Shown here: positions 41,369 through 49,044 of the stretch, piece by piece
How the letters are laid out: every line of letters starts with the position of its first letter
Numbering within the stretch: the first letter of the stretch is position 1
Source of the DNA: Herbaspirillum autotrophicum
GTDB taxonomy: Bacteria; Pseudomonadota; Gammaproteobacteria; Burkholderiales; Burkholderiaceae_D
Direction of reading: 5' to 3'
Assembly: GCF_001189915.1 (NCBI RefSeq)
Contig: NZ_LFLS01000041.1
Coordinates: 1-50,179, forward strand
Length of the DNA: 50,179 nt
Position numbers and translations under genes: made by a program
The notes under the pieces: model-generated
Database searches by the model: none
Seen by the model: the letters and a program-made list of their open reading frames with translations, nothing else
What the model was told of the DNA's origin: nothing

Positions 41369-42127
41369 ATGCAAATCGAACATCAGGTATTTATCGTCAC
41401 TGGCGGCGCTTCCGGGCTGGGTGCAGGAACCGCGCGCATGATCGTGGAGCAGGGCGGCAAGGTCGTGATTGCCGACCGCGATGCGGTCAAGGGCGAGCAA
41501 CTTGCCAAGGAATTGAGCCAGACCTTTGTCCAATGTGACGTGTCGTCGGAAGCCGACGGCATGGCGGTGATCGCCGCAGCCACTGCGCTTGGCACTGTGC
41601 GCGGTCTGGTCAATTGCGCCGGCATCGCCGGTCCGGAGCGGATTCTCGGCAAGAACGGGCCGCACAGCCTGGAAACTTTCAGGAAAATCGTCACGGTCAA
41701 TCTGATCGGCACGTTCAACATGACGCGTCTGGCAGCGGAGGCAATGAGCCGCAATGAACTGACGGCCTCCGGCGAACGCGGCGTGATCATCAACACCGCA
41801 TCGGTTGCCGCGTATGACGGCCAGATCGGCCAGACAGCGTATGCCGCGTCCAAAGCCGGGATTGCCGGCATCACCTTGCCGATTGCGCGTGATCTGGCGC
41901 GCAGCGCGATTCGTTGCATGACCATTGCGCCGGGTATTTTCGCCACGCCGCTGTTGATGGAATTGTCGGAAGAAGTGCGCCAGAGCCTGGCGGCATCGGT
42001 ACCGTTTCCGTCGCGTCTCGGTACGCCGCAGGACTACGCCTTGCTGGTGCAGCAAATCATTCTCAATGAAATGCTCAATGGTGAAGTGATCCGTCTCGAC
42101 GGCGCGATCCGGATGGCGCCAAGGTAA
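41369..42127 (+). CDS. SDR family 3-hydroxyacyl-CoA dehydrogenase, HSD10-like
   Basis: A 252-residue NAD-dependent short-chain dehydrogenase. The cofactor motif TGGASGLG is at 11-18, with D36 after the second strand favouring NAD. The catalytic S145, Y158 and K162 are present ([17 protein letters not shown]). NCAG is at 82-85. The sequence order and the segment [20 protein letters not shown] resemble type II 3-hydroxyacyl-CoA dehydrogenase (HSD17B10), which oxidises straight and 2-methyl-branched 3-hydroxyacyl-CoA. Placed after a hydratase whose own dehydrogenase domain is damaged, it would supply the missing oxidation step before the thiolase. Confidence 0.87.
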   Translation: MQIEHQVFIVTGGASGLGAGTARMIVEQGGKVVIADRDAVKGEQLAKELSQTFVQCDVSSEADGMAVIAAATALGTVRGLVNCAGIAGPERILGKNGPHSLETFRKIVTVNLIGTFNMTRLAAEAMSRNELTASGERGVIINTASVAAYDGQIGQTAYAASKAGIAGITLPIARDLARSAIRCMTIAPGIFATPLLMELSEEVRQSLAASVPFPSRLGTPQDYALLVQQIILNEMLNGEVIRLDGAIRMAPR

Positions 42128-42364
42128 TGCCGCCGGGCATCCATATCCGGGTGCCATGCCGGCCCGCCTGAACGGTGGCCGGCGCGTTTGCGGAATGCCA
42201 CGAAATGCCTGTATCCGGCGCTGTACAGCCGTTCTATGTGTTAACATTACGCGCGGAACGCAGAGCGAAAAACAAGCTGATCCTTGCCTGGCCGATGAAG
42301 CTGAGTCAGCGTCGCCACCGGTCCTTCATTAATCATGCGACACCACACAATACGGAAATAACAG

Positions 42365-42997
42365 ATGGCGAAAGTCAAAGGAACGCGTTGGCAGGGAGAA
42401 GTCAGCTCGGTCGAAGAGCAGCATCAGCACAAACGGCAGATCGTCCTGCGGGAAGCTGGTCGCCAGTTCAGCGCCAACGGCTTCCACAATACCTCTCTGG
42501 ATCAGATTGCCGCGCAGCTCGGCGTGACCAAGACTTCGGTTTATCATTATTTCAAAAACAAGAACGAAATCCTGCTGGCTTGTTTTGATGTCGGCTTTAC
42601 GCTGACCGAACAGGCGCTGGATACCGCCGCCGCAGCAGGCGGCACCGGACTCGAGCAGGTGCATCGTTTCGTGCTGGTGTATTCGGAAACGATACTGGCC
42701 GAACTCGGCGCCTGCGCCGCCTCGCTGGAACTGAAGTCAGTGCCGGCCAGCGAACTGGAAGCCATCATCGAACGCAAGCGCCTGTTTGACAAACGCCTGC
42801 GCGCCATGGTCGCGGCCGGGATCGAAGATGGCAGCATCGCCAACATTTCGCCACTGATCGCGGTCAACTGGGTGATGGCGGCCACCAACAATCTGCCGCG
42901 CTGGTTCCAGCCCAACCGTGAATTGTCTGCCCACGATGTCGCCCTGAGTTATGCCGACATGGCAAAACGCATGTTGACCTCGGGCAATCAGGAATAA
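42365..42997 (+). CDS. TetR-family transcriptional regulator
   Basis: A 210-residue regulator. The TetR N-terminal HTH is clear (LREAGRQFSANGFHNTSLDQIAAQLGVTKTSVYHYFKNKNEIL, cited in parts, residues 24-66). The ligand domain resembles TetR_C_17/KstR2-like fatty acyl-CoA sensors (LEAIIERKRLFDKRLRAMVAAG). It sits between the acyl-CoA operon and the convergent MaoC/ligase genes with 237 bases of upstream gap, so it probably has its own promoter and represses the surrounding catabolic genes until an acyl-CoA inducer appears. Confidence 0.87.
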   Translation: MAKVKGTRWQGEVSSVEEQHQHKRQIVLREAGRQFSANGFHNTSLDQIAAQLGVTKTSVYHYFKNKNEILLACFDVGFTLTEQALDTAAAAGGTGLEQVHRFVLVYSETILAELGACAASLELKSVPASELEAIIERKRLFDKRLRAMVAAGIEDGSIANISPLIAVNWVMAATNNLPRWFQPNRELSAHDVALSYADMAKRMLTSGNQE

Positions 42998-43312
42998 ACG
43001 ACCACCGGCAAACCTGCCGGTATTCCGGTCGCAGCAGCATCGTCATCATCAAGCCGGCAGCACAGCTTTCCAACCCGCTGCCGGTCTGTCACACGCCGTT
43101 CTGGCGTTGACCCGGCCATCACTCATGCCCAATTTACTGCCGGACAATCGTCAATGCCGCAGCGCGGTTTTTCGCGCCCGGGTCGGGATCTGTTGCAAGT
43201 GGCGGGATGTATTGGAGAGAAATGAAGACGTCAGGAGCACGCAGGATGCGTGGCGCCGTCCTGCACGCAGTCGATGGAATCAGCCGGCGCCGGCTGATTC
43301 CGGGCCGCCGGT
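42998..43312. other. Convergent gap between tetR and the MaoC gene
   Basis: 315 non-coding bases. A small hairpin ACCGGCA/TGCCGGT (43004-43021) follows the TetR stop, and a perfect 26-base palindrome (43276-43301) follows the MaoC stop. No gene was seen between them. Confidence 0.5.
43276..43301. repeat. Perfect 26-base palindrome after the MaoC gene
   Basis: The left half GGAATCAGCCGGC (43276-43288) is exactly repeated in reverse complement at 43289-43301, with no spacer. It sits 11 bases past the MaoC stop on the minus strand, so a hairpin transcript end is the likely role; no T run follows. Confidence 0.6.
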
Positions 43313-44206
43313 TCAGGCGGGGGCGATAACGGCGACGCCGTGGGAGACGGCCAGTTCGCCGTTGCGTTGACGGACGGCGAATTCAATGTCATCGCCGGCG
43401 CTGCGCGCATGTTCCACGTACAAGCCGGGATCGGTGCCGACCATGCCGGAGAAGCGGCCGCCGAAACGTTTGATGCGCGCCGGATCACCGCCTGCATGGG
43501 CACGCGTGATTGCCAGACAGGCCGCCGACCAGGTCCAGGTGCCGTGCAAGATGATGTCATCGAGTCCGGCGACGACGGCGGCTTCACGTTCGGTATGAAT
43601 CGGGCTCCAGATGCCGCTGCATTCGGTATAGATGTGGCTGGTTCCCGGCGTGACCGGGATTGCGGTTTGTTCTGCTGCGCTGCTTTCGACGCCGGACTTG
43701 GCGCGCAGACGCGGCGCCGGCTGGCCGTCGGCGGTGGTAACGGACAGGCCGCGATACAGCGAACCATACCAACTTTCGGCTACCGCTTCGCCGGTGGTGG
43801 CGTCGCGTGTGGCGATATGGCTGGTCACCAGTGCGCCGCTCGGCAACTGGCTGATGTGGCTGATGGTCAGCACCGATTCCAGCGTCTGGCCGGCGCGCAT
43901 CGGCTGATGGAACGTCGTGTCTTGAAAGGCGTGAATCCAGACGCTCAGCAACAGGTCGGGACGCATGCCGATGGCTTCCAGATAACTCTGGTCGAACAGC
44001 AGCGGCGACTCGATGGCGCAAATGAATCCGGGAGTGGCAATCAGTCCGCCGGCGCGCAGATCATCGTAGTAGATGTCTTCAGTGGCACCCACCGCTGCTG
44101 CATATGCCAGCAAGCGACGTTTGCTGACCACGGTGGTGGCGCGCACCACTTCATAGCCAACCATGTCGGCACGGATCACGGTTTCGTTTTTCTGCATCAG
44201 TTGCAC
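43313..44206 (-). CDS. MaoC-family double-hotdog enoyl-CoA hydratase/dehydratase
   Basis: A 297-residue protein with two hotdog domains. The N-terminal part is the MaoC dehydratase-like FAS1_DH region (SKRRLLAYAAAVGATEDIYYD, residues 27-50) and the C-terminal part has the active hydratase signature (IWSPIHTEREAAVVAGLDDIILHG, near 205-230, including the His) and GTWTWSAACLAITR. It would hydrate or dehydrate an acyl-CoA thioester. The start is a GTG at 44206 with AAGGGA 6 bases upstream; an internal ATG at 44197 is less well placed. It lies 3 bases after the ligase stop, so the two are one leftward operon. Confidence 0.82.
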   Translation of the reverse strand: MQLMQKNETVIRADMVGYEVVRATTVVSKRRLLAYAAAVGATEDIYYDDLRAGGLIATPGFICAIESPLLFDQSYLEAIGMRPDLLLSVWIHAFQDTTFHQPMRAGQTLESVLTISHISQLPSGALVTSHIATRDATTGEAVAESWYGSLYRGLSVTTADGQPAPRLRAKSGVESSAAEQTAIPVTPGTSHIYTECSGIWSPIHTEREAAVVAGLDDIILHGTWTWSAACLAITRAHAGGDPARIKRFGGRFSGMVGTDPGLYVEHARSAGDDIEFAVRQRNGELAVSHGVAVIAPA

Positions 44207-44209
44207 AGC

Positions 44210-45874
44210 CTATCCCTTCAGTGAATCACGTTTGACTGAAAATCCTTCGCGTTCCCGATCCCATGCGCTGGCGCGCAGATTCTGCGAACGCAGTACGTGC
44301 TTTTCAACCTTGGCAGTGGACGTCTTCGGCAGTTCAGCGATTTGATGAATGTAGCGCGGCACCATGAAGTAGGGCAGGCGTTCCTGCAAGAAGCCCAGCA
44401 GCTCTTCGTTGCGCACGGTGTGGCCGGGTTTGGCAACGATGACGGCCAGTACATCTTCTTCTCCCATATCGCTGGGAACGCCGATCACGGCGGCCTCGAA
44501 TATGCCGGAGAAGGCCAGTACTTCCGCTTCCACTTCAAATGACGAGATATTTTCTCCGCGCCGGCGAATCGAATCCTTGACCCGGTCGATGAAGAAATAA
44601 TTGCCGTCGGCATCGACCCGCATCACGTCACCGGTATGGAACCAGCCGTTACGCCACGCGCTGGCGGTCGCTTCCGGATTCTTGTAATAACCGTGCGACA
44701 TGGTCCATGGCAATTCGCTGCGCAAGACCAGTTCGCCCGGGCTGCCGAGCGTAACTTCGCAATCGTGCTTGTCGACCAGACGGGCTTGTATGCCGGGGCG
44801 CACTTTGCCGCAGGAGCCGCGCACTACCGGATTGTCTTCCGAACGCAACGGACAGGACACCTCGCTCATGTTGAACACGGTGTAAACATTGAAGCCGAAA
44901 CGCGCCGACATGGCCGGCGCATCCAGTTCGAGCGGCACCACCATCACGCGTCGCAGGAAATGGTCGCGGTCGCTGTCCTGTTCCGGCGAGCGCATCAGGA
45001 ATCCGGCCATCGATCCCAGCAAGATGCAGCAGGTCGCACCGAGTGCTTTGCCGGTCTGCAGGAAGGTATCGGTCTTGAATGGCCCCATCAGGGCGATCGA
45101 GGCATCGCGTGCCAGTGCGCCGTACACCACCAGCGTGGCAGCGACGTGAAACAGCGGAATGTTGACCAGGTAGCGGTCGCTTGCTTCGATGCCGTAACAG
45201 CATTCGTAGCCCATCGAATACAGATGATAGTAGGTCGACAGTACGCCTTTGGATGGGCCGGTAGTACCCGAGGTATAGCAAATCGCTTGCACGTCCCACG
45301 GCTTGAGGCCGGCCACCGGCAGCGCCTCGTCAGCATCAAGGTCAAGCGTGTCGAGCGATCTCAGTTCCAGCCCGGCAGCGGCAAAGCGGCCGGCATCAGC
45401 GGCGGCTTTGCCGGCGCTGGTATAGATGATCTTGAGCTGGCTCAGATTGGTGAGTTCCAGCAGACGGTCAGCGAGTTCGGGGTGGCACAGCATGACCTTG
45501 GCATCGGAGTTGCCAATCACGTGTTCCAGCACGCCGCCCTTGTATGCAGTATTGATCGACACGCAGACCGCGCCGACCGCATTGAGTGAAAACCAGGTAT
45601 TGAGTGCGAGTTTGCCATTGGGCATCCAGACCAGCACTTTGTCGTCCCGCGCAATTCCCGCCTGCTGCAGACCGGTACCCATGCGGCGCATGTGATCCAG
45701 CGCCTGCTGGTTGGTCCAGCTGCTGAGGTCTTCGAAAACGACCAGCGTTTCATCGGGTTGCTCGCGCGCGCGTCGCGCCACAATATAGGGCAGGACGCAG
45801 ATGTCATCGGCGGGAATGCGGGCCACTGCGCCGGACACTTCGTGGGGGATTGCAGCAGGGTTAATGCCATCCAT
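44210..45874 (-). CDS. AMP-forming acyl-CoA synthetase (CaiC-like)
   Basis: A 554-residue adenylate-forming ligase. The P-loop is YTSGTTGPSKGV, the mid-motif includes FNMSEVSCPLRS, the hinge region has GWFHTGDVMRVDADGNYFFIDRVKD, and the C-terminal catalytic Lys is in LPKTSTAKVEKHVL. The organisation and the motif GENISSFEVEAEV resemble crotonobetaine/carnitine-CoA ligase CaiC and related ligases of medium or branched acids. It activates the acid that the surrounding genes degrade. The gene begins 152 bases from the binding protein stop with a G/A-rich ribosome site. Substrate unknown. Confidence 0.88.
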   Translation of the reverse strand: MDGINPAAIPHEVSGAVARIPADDICVLPYIVARRAREQPDETLVVFEDLSSWTNQQALDHMRRMGTGLQQAGIARDDKVLVWMPNGKLALNTWFSLNAVGAVCVSINTAYKGGVLEHVIGNSDAKVMLCHPELADRLLELTNLSQLKIIYTSAGKAAADAGRFAAAGLELRSLDTLDLDADEALPVAGLKPWDVQAICYTSGTTGPSKGVLSTYYHLYSMGYECCYGIEASDRYLVNIPLFHVAATLVVYGALARDASIALMGPFKTDTFLQTGKALGATCCILLGSMAGFLMRSPEQDSDRDHFLRRVMVVPLELDAPAMSARFGFNVYTVFNMSEVSCPLRSEDNPVVRGSCGKVRPGIQARLVDKHDCEVTLGSPGELVLRSELPWTMSHGYYKNPEATASAWRNGWFHTGDVMRVDADGNYFFIDRVKDSIRRRGENISSFEVEAEVLAFSGIFEAAVIGVPSDMGEEDVLAVIVAKPGHTVRNEELLGFLQERLPYFMVPRYIHQIAELPKTSTAKVEKHVLRSQNLRASAWDREREGFSVKRDSLKG

Positions 45875-45964
45875 TTTTTATCTCTTTTCTCTCTACCTGC
45901 CGGTGTTGTCTGGACTGCCGGCTGTCACTCAATGCTGATTTTTACCGGTGCTTCACCTTCCGTG

Positions 45965-45995
45965 GCGCAGACTATACCAGCGGTATCGTCTGCGC
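45965..45995 (-). terminator. Strong interrupted hairpin after the binding-protein gene
   Basis: GCGCAGAC (45965-45972) pairs with GTCTGCGC (45988-45995), and inside it TACC pairs with GGTA around a 3-base loop. It lies between the binding protein stop (46027) and the ligase start (45874) on the minus strand. It may end the first transcript; there is no T run. Confidence 0.4.
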
Positions 45996-46026
45996 TGCGG
46001 GAGGCTGTCCGTTACAGCGCAATCTG

Positions 46027-47220
46027 TTATTGCTTGATATAGGAACAGCCGCCTTCTTTGAGCGACTTGTATGCCGTTGCTCCGGGTGTGGTGCTGACCA
46101 GCTTGTACAGGTCCCACGGGCCTTTCGACTCGGCCGGGGTCTTGGTCTGGAACAGATGCACATCGCGCAGCACGCGGCCATCTTCCCGCACCTTCACGTT
46201 TTTGCCCATGGCGTCGTTGACCGGTAGCGCCCGTATTTTATCCGCAACCACTTTCGGATCATCGGATTTTGCTGCTTCGGTCGCTTTCAGGAAATGCAGC
46301 ACCGCACTATAGACGCCGATTTGCGTCATGGTTGGCATCTTGTTGGTTTCCTTGAAGAAGCGCGCCGACCAGGCGCGGGTGTCGGCATTCAGATCCCAAT
46401 AGAAAGGATCGGCCAGCAACAGACCTTGTGCCGTTTTCAAGCCCAGGCTGTGAACGTCGGTCAGATAGATCACCGGTACCGCCAGACGTTGTCCGCCTGC
46501 CACCAGACCGAAATCGCGCGCTGCCTTGATGACGGTAATCGTATCGCCACCGGCCGTTGCCACGCCGACGATTTTTGCTTTCGAGGCCTGGGCTTGCAGT
46601 ACGAAGCTGGACGCATCCGAGCTGTTGATCGGCATCTTGACCGAACCGACGACCTTGCCGCCGGCCGCGACTACGGCAGCGGTGGTGTCACGCTGCACGG
46701 CTTGTCCGAAATTGTAATCGGCGGCTACAAAGAACCAGCTGTCGCCGCCGTTGGCAACCACTGCTGAACCCACGGTCTTGCCCAGCGAATAGCTGTCATA
46801 AGCCCAGTGGAAACCGGTCGGCGAACATTGCGAACCGGTCAGGTCGGAACTGGCAGCGCTGGTCACGATATCGATCTTGCCGAGACTGCGCGATACGGTG
46901 CGCACGGCATTTGCCACCGCCGAATTGCCGAGGCCGGTAATCAGCTTGACGTCGTCTTTCTGATACCACTCACGGGCCTTGGTAGAAGCGACGTCGGCCT
47001 TGTTCAGATGGTCAGCGGTGATCAGTTCGATTGGACGGCCCAATACCTTGCCGCCAAAATCCTCAACCGCAAATTGCGCCGCCACTACCGAACCGCGGCC
47101 GGTGATGTCGGAGTACAGGCCCGACATATCTTCCAGCACGCCGATGCGAAACGGTTCGGCGGCATGCGCGCTGCCGATTGCCGAAAAAATCAAAGCAGTG
47201 GCTATCGCAATCCGCGACAT
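46027..47220 (-). CDS. Periplasmic binding protein, LivJ/branched-chain amino acid type (orphan)
   Basis: A 397-residue type I periplasmic-binding-fold protein with a signal peptide (MSRIAIATALIFSAIGSAHA, cut before A21). The opening of the mature protein, FRIGVLEDMSGLYSDITGRGSV, is the hallmark of the HAAT family (LivJ, UrtA, aromatic-acid binders). VTSAASSDLTGSQCSPTGFHWAYDSY and LTDVHSLGLKTAQGLLLADPFYWD follow. The ATG at 47220 is chosen for the signal peptide; its ribosome site is weak. No permease or ATPase gene is nearby, so it may feed a transporter encoded elsewhere. It sits beside the acyl-CoA ligase, so an acid that becomes its substrate is a plausible ligand. Confidence 0.85.
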   Translation of the reverse strand: MSRIAIATALIFSAIGSAHAAEPFRIGVLEDMSGLYSDITGRGSVVAAQFAVEDFGGKVLGRPIELITADHLNKADVASTKAREWYQKDDVKLITGLGNSAVANAVRTVSRSLGKIDIVTSAASSDLTGSQCSPTGFHWAYDSYSLGKTVGSAVVANGGDSWFFVAADYNFGQAVQRDTTAAVVAAGGKVVGSVKMPINSSDASSFVLQAQASKAKIVGVATAGGDTITVIKAARDFGLVAGGQRLAVPVIYLTDVHSLGLKTAQGLLLADPFYWDLNADTRAWSARFFKETNKMPTMTQIGVYSAVLHFLKATEAAKSDDPKVVADKIRALPVNDAMGKNVKVREDGRVLRDVHLFQTKTPAESKGPWDLYKLVSTTPGATAYKSLKEGGCSYIKQ

Positions 47221-47663
47221 CTTGTTGTTCTTTTGCAAGGTTATCTCCTGTGACAATGATTGAAGGTGAAGTCTCGACAGACTTTTGTAATTTTTTCTGT
47301 GCAATCGACTCAACTCGAATTTGCTGTGCCTGTGCCATTCAGCGCTCTTTGCGAACCTCTTTCAGGTGGCTGGGAATATGCTCTTTGAGTTGAATTTGAA
47401 TCCATATTAACATAATAGATTCTTAAGTCAATTCATCAAATTGAACGTGAGACAGTACTTTTCAATCCCTTGTAAGTCAGATGGATGTTGGGGTGCACAA
47501 AAACATGATGGATTTATTTGAATCTATAGTATGTTATTTATAATCAAATTCAATTATAGTAATATGAATTCAATTTGCGGAGGGGTCAGATGCTTTTATT
47601 GGAAAAATGCGATGCCGGTATGGCACCAGGATTGACGACAATTTTTGCGTGCGGAGGGAAGTG
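47221..47663. promoter_or_regulatory. A+T-rich divergent promoter gap with inverted motifs
   Basis: 443 bases between the leftward binding protein and the rightward hydratase. TTGAATTTGA (47390-47399) and its reverse complement TCAAATTCAA (47544-47553) flank the centre. ATGTT elements occur at 47402-47416 (reverse) and 47528-47544, resembling the one at 38256. The base composition is far more A+T-rich than the genes. No small gene is supported. Confidence 0.45.
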
Positions 47664-48434
47664 ATGTCTGCGTATGAACATATCCTGGTTGAAAGAATCG
47701 GTCCGGTCGGCGTCATCACGTTAAACCGGCCGCGCGCGCTCAATGCACTGTGCGATGGACTGATCGCCGAGATGGTGCAGGCGTTTGACGTCCTGGAAGG
47801 TGACCGCGAGGTCCGCTGCCTGATCCTGACTGGCGGCGAGAAAGTGTTTGCCGCCGGCGCCGACGTATTTGAAATGCTGGACAAGACCTACATCGACGCC
47901 TATCTCAGCAATTTTGTCGCGCACGACTGGGAGCGCATTTCGCGTTGCCGCAAACCGGTGATCGCGGCAGTGGCGGGCAAGGTGCTGGGTGGTGGTTGCG
48001 AGTTGGCGATGATGTGCGATTTCATTCTTGCCGCCGACAACGCCTCCTTTGGCGTGCCGGAAATTACCGTCGGGACCATCGGCGGCATTCAGCGTCTGAC
48101 ACGGTTCATCGGCAAATCAAAAGCCATGGAAATGATTCTGAGTGGTTCGCAAATCGATGCCGCCACCGCAGAACGGGCGGGTCTGGTATCGCGCGTGGTA
48201 CCAGCGGCCGATCTCATGGGTGAAGCGCTGGCCTGTGCCAACCGCATCGCCGGCATGTCACTGCCAATCGTCATGATGGCCAAGGAATGCGCCAACCGTG
48301 CCTTTGAAAGCACACTGGCAGAAGGCCTCAATTTTGAACGCCGGGTATTCCATGCCACGTTTTCGACCGCCGACCGGCGTGAGGGCATGCAGGCGTTCTG
48401 CGAGCGCCGGCCGCCGGTATTTCAGGATCGCTGA
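47664..48434 (+). CDS. Enoyl-CoA hydratase/isomerase family protein
   Basis: A 256-residue crotonase-fold enzyme. AGKVLGGGCELAMMCD carries the first catalytic Glu and FGVPEITVG the second. The loop after that Glu reads TIGGIQRL, three residues shorter than the common TIPGAGGTQRL, close to the oxyanion pocket. AERAGLVSRVVPA and CANRAFESTLAEGLNFERRVF match the family. The start is the ATG at 47664 with GGAGGGAAGTG upstream; a longer frame from 47607 is not supported. It likely hydrates an enoyl-CoA in the same pathway as the left-hand cluster. Confidence 0.88.
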   Translation: MSAYEHILVERIGPVGVITLNRPRALNALCDGLIAEMVQAFDVLEGDREVRCLILTGGEKVFAAGADVFEMLDKTYIDAYLSNFVAHDWERISRCRKPVIAAVAGKVLGGGCELAMMCDFILAADNASFGVPEITVGTIGGIQRLTRFIGKSKAMEMILSGSQIDAATAERAGLVSRVVPAADLMGEALACANRIAGMSLPIVMMAKECANRAFESTLAEGLNFERRVFHATFSTADRREGMQAFCERRPPVFQDR

Positions 48435-48548
48435 CGATATCTTCAGCGTGCGGGCCGACCGCTGCCGTTGCATCGCCGCCGTGGTTCATGCTTGAACCCC
48501 GGCAGCCAGTCCGGTACAGTGCGCTGACCAAATCACAAGGAAAAATCA

Positions 48549-49001
48549 ATGCAGGAGCACCCCCTCGTTCAGCGCGACACGGCGCGCGCGGCATTCCCCC
48601 GTTTTGTCAGCCTGTCAACGCGCTGGATGGATAACGACATCTATGGTCACGTCAATAATGTGCATTACTATAGCTACTTCGACACGGCGGTTAACAGTTT
48701 CCTGATCGAGCAGGGCGTACTCGACATTCACCACGGCGAGGTCATCGCCTTCGTAGTCGAAACCGGCTGTACTTATTTTGGACCGGTGGCGTTTCCCGAC
48801 ACGGTGCACATCGGATTCCGGGTCGTCAAGCTGGGCAATTCCAGTGTGCGCTATCAGTTGGCGCTCTATCGAAATGACGATCAGGTGCCGGCTGCCGCCG
48901 GACATTTCACGCATGTCTACGTGGAGCGCGCCAGCGGCCGCCCGGTGGCGATTCCGGACGCCGTGCGGCAAGTGCTCGCGGCGGCCATGGTCGCTGCCTG
49001 A
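48549..49001 (+). CDS. Hotdog-fold acyl-CoA thioesterase (4-hydroxybenzoyl-CoA thioesterase family)
   Basis: A 150-residue single-domain thioesterase. The signature RWMDNDIYGHVNNVHYYSYFD (residues 25-45) carries the catalytic Asp and the conserved NN, and GCTYFGPVAFPDTVHIGFRV follows. It releases a free acid from an acyl-CoA. It may rescue CoA from dead-end thioesters or finish the pathway. The ribosome site is AAGGAAAAA before the ATG. It lies 114 bases after the hydratase and 43 before the alcohol dehydrogenase, suggesting one operon. Confidence 0.88.
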   Translation: MQEHPLVQRDTARAAFPRFVSLSTRWMDNDIYGHVNNVHYYSYFDTAVNSFLIEQGVLDIHHGEVIAFVVETGCTYFGPVAFPDTVHIGFRVVKLGNSSVRYQLALYRNDDQVPAAAGHFTHVYVERASGRPVAIPDAVRQVLAAAMVAA

Positions 49002-49044
49002 AACCCGACATCGATATTTTTCATTTTTTGCTGCAAAGGTTCCT

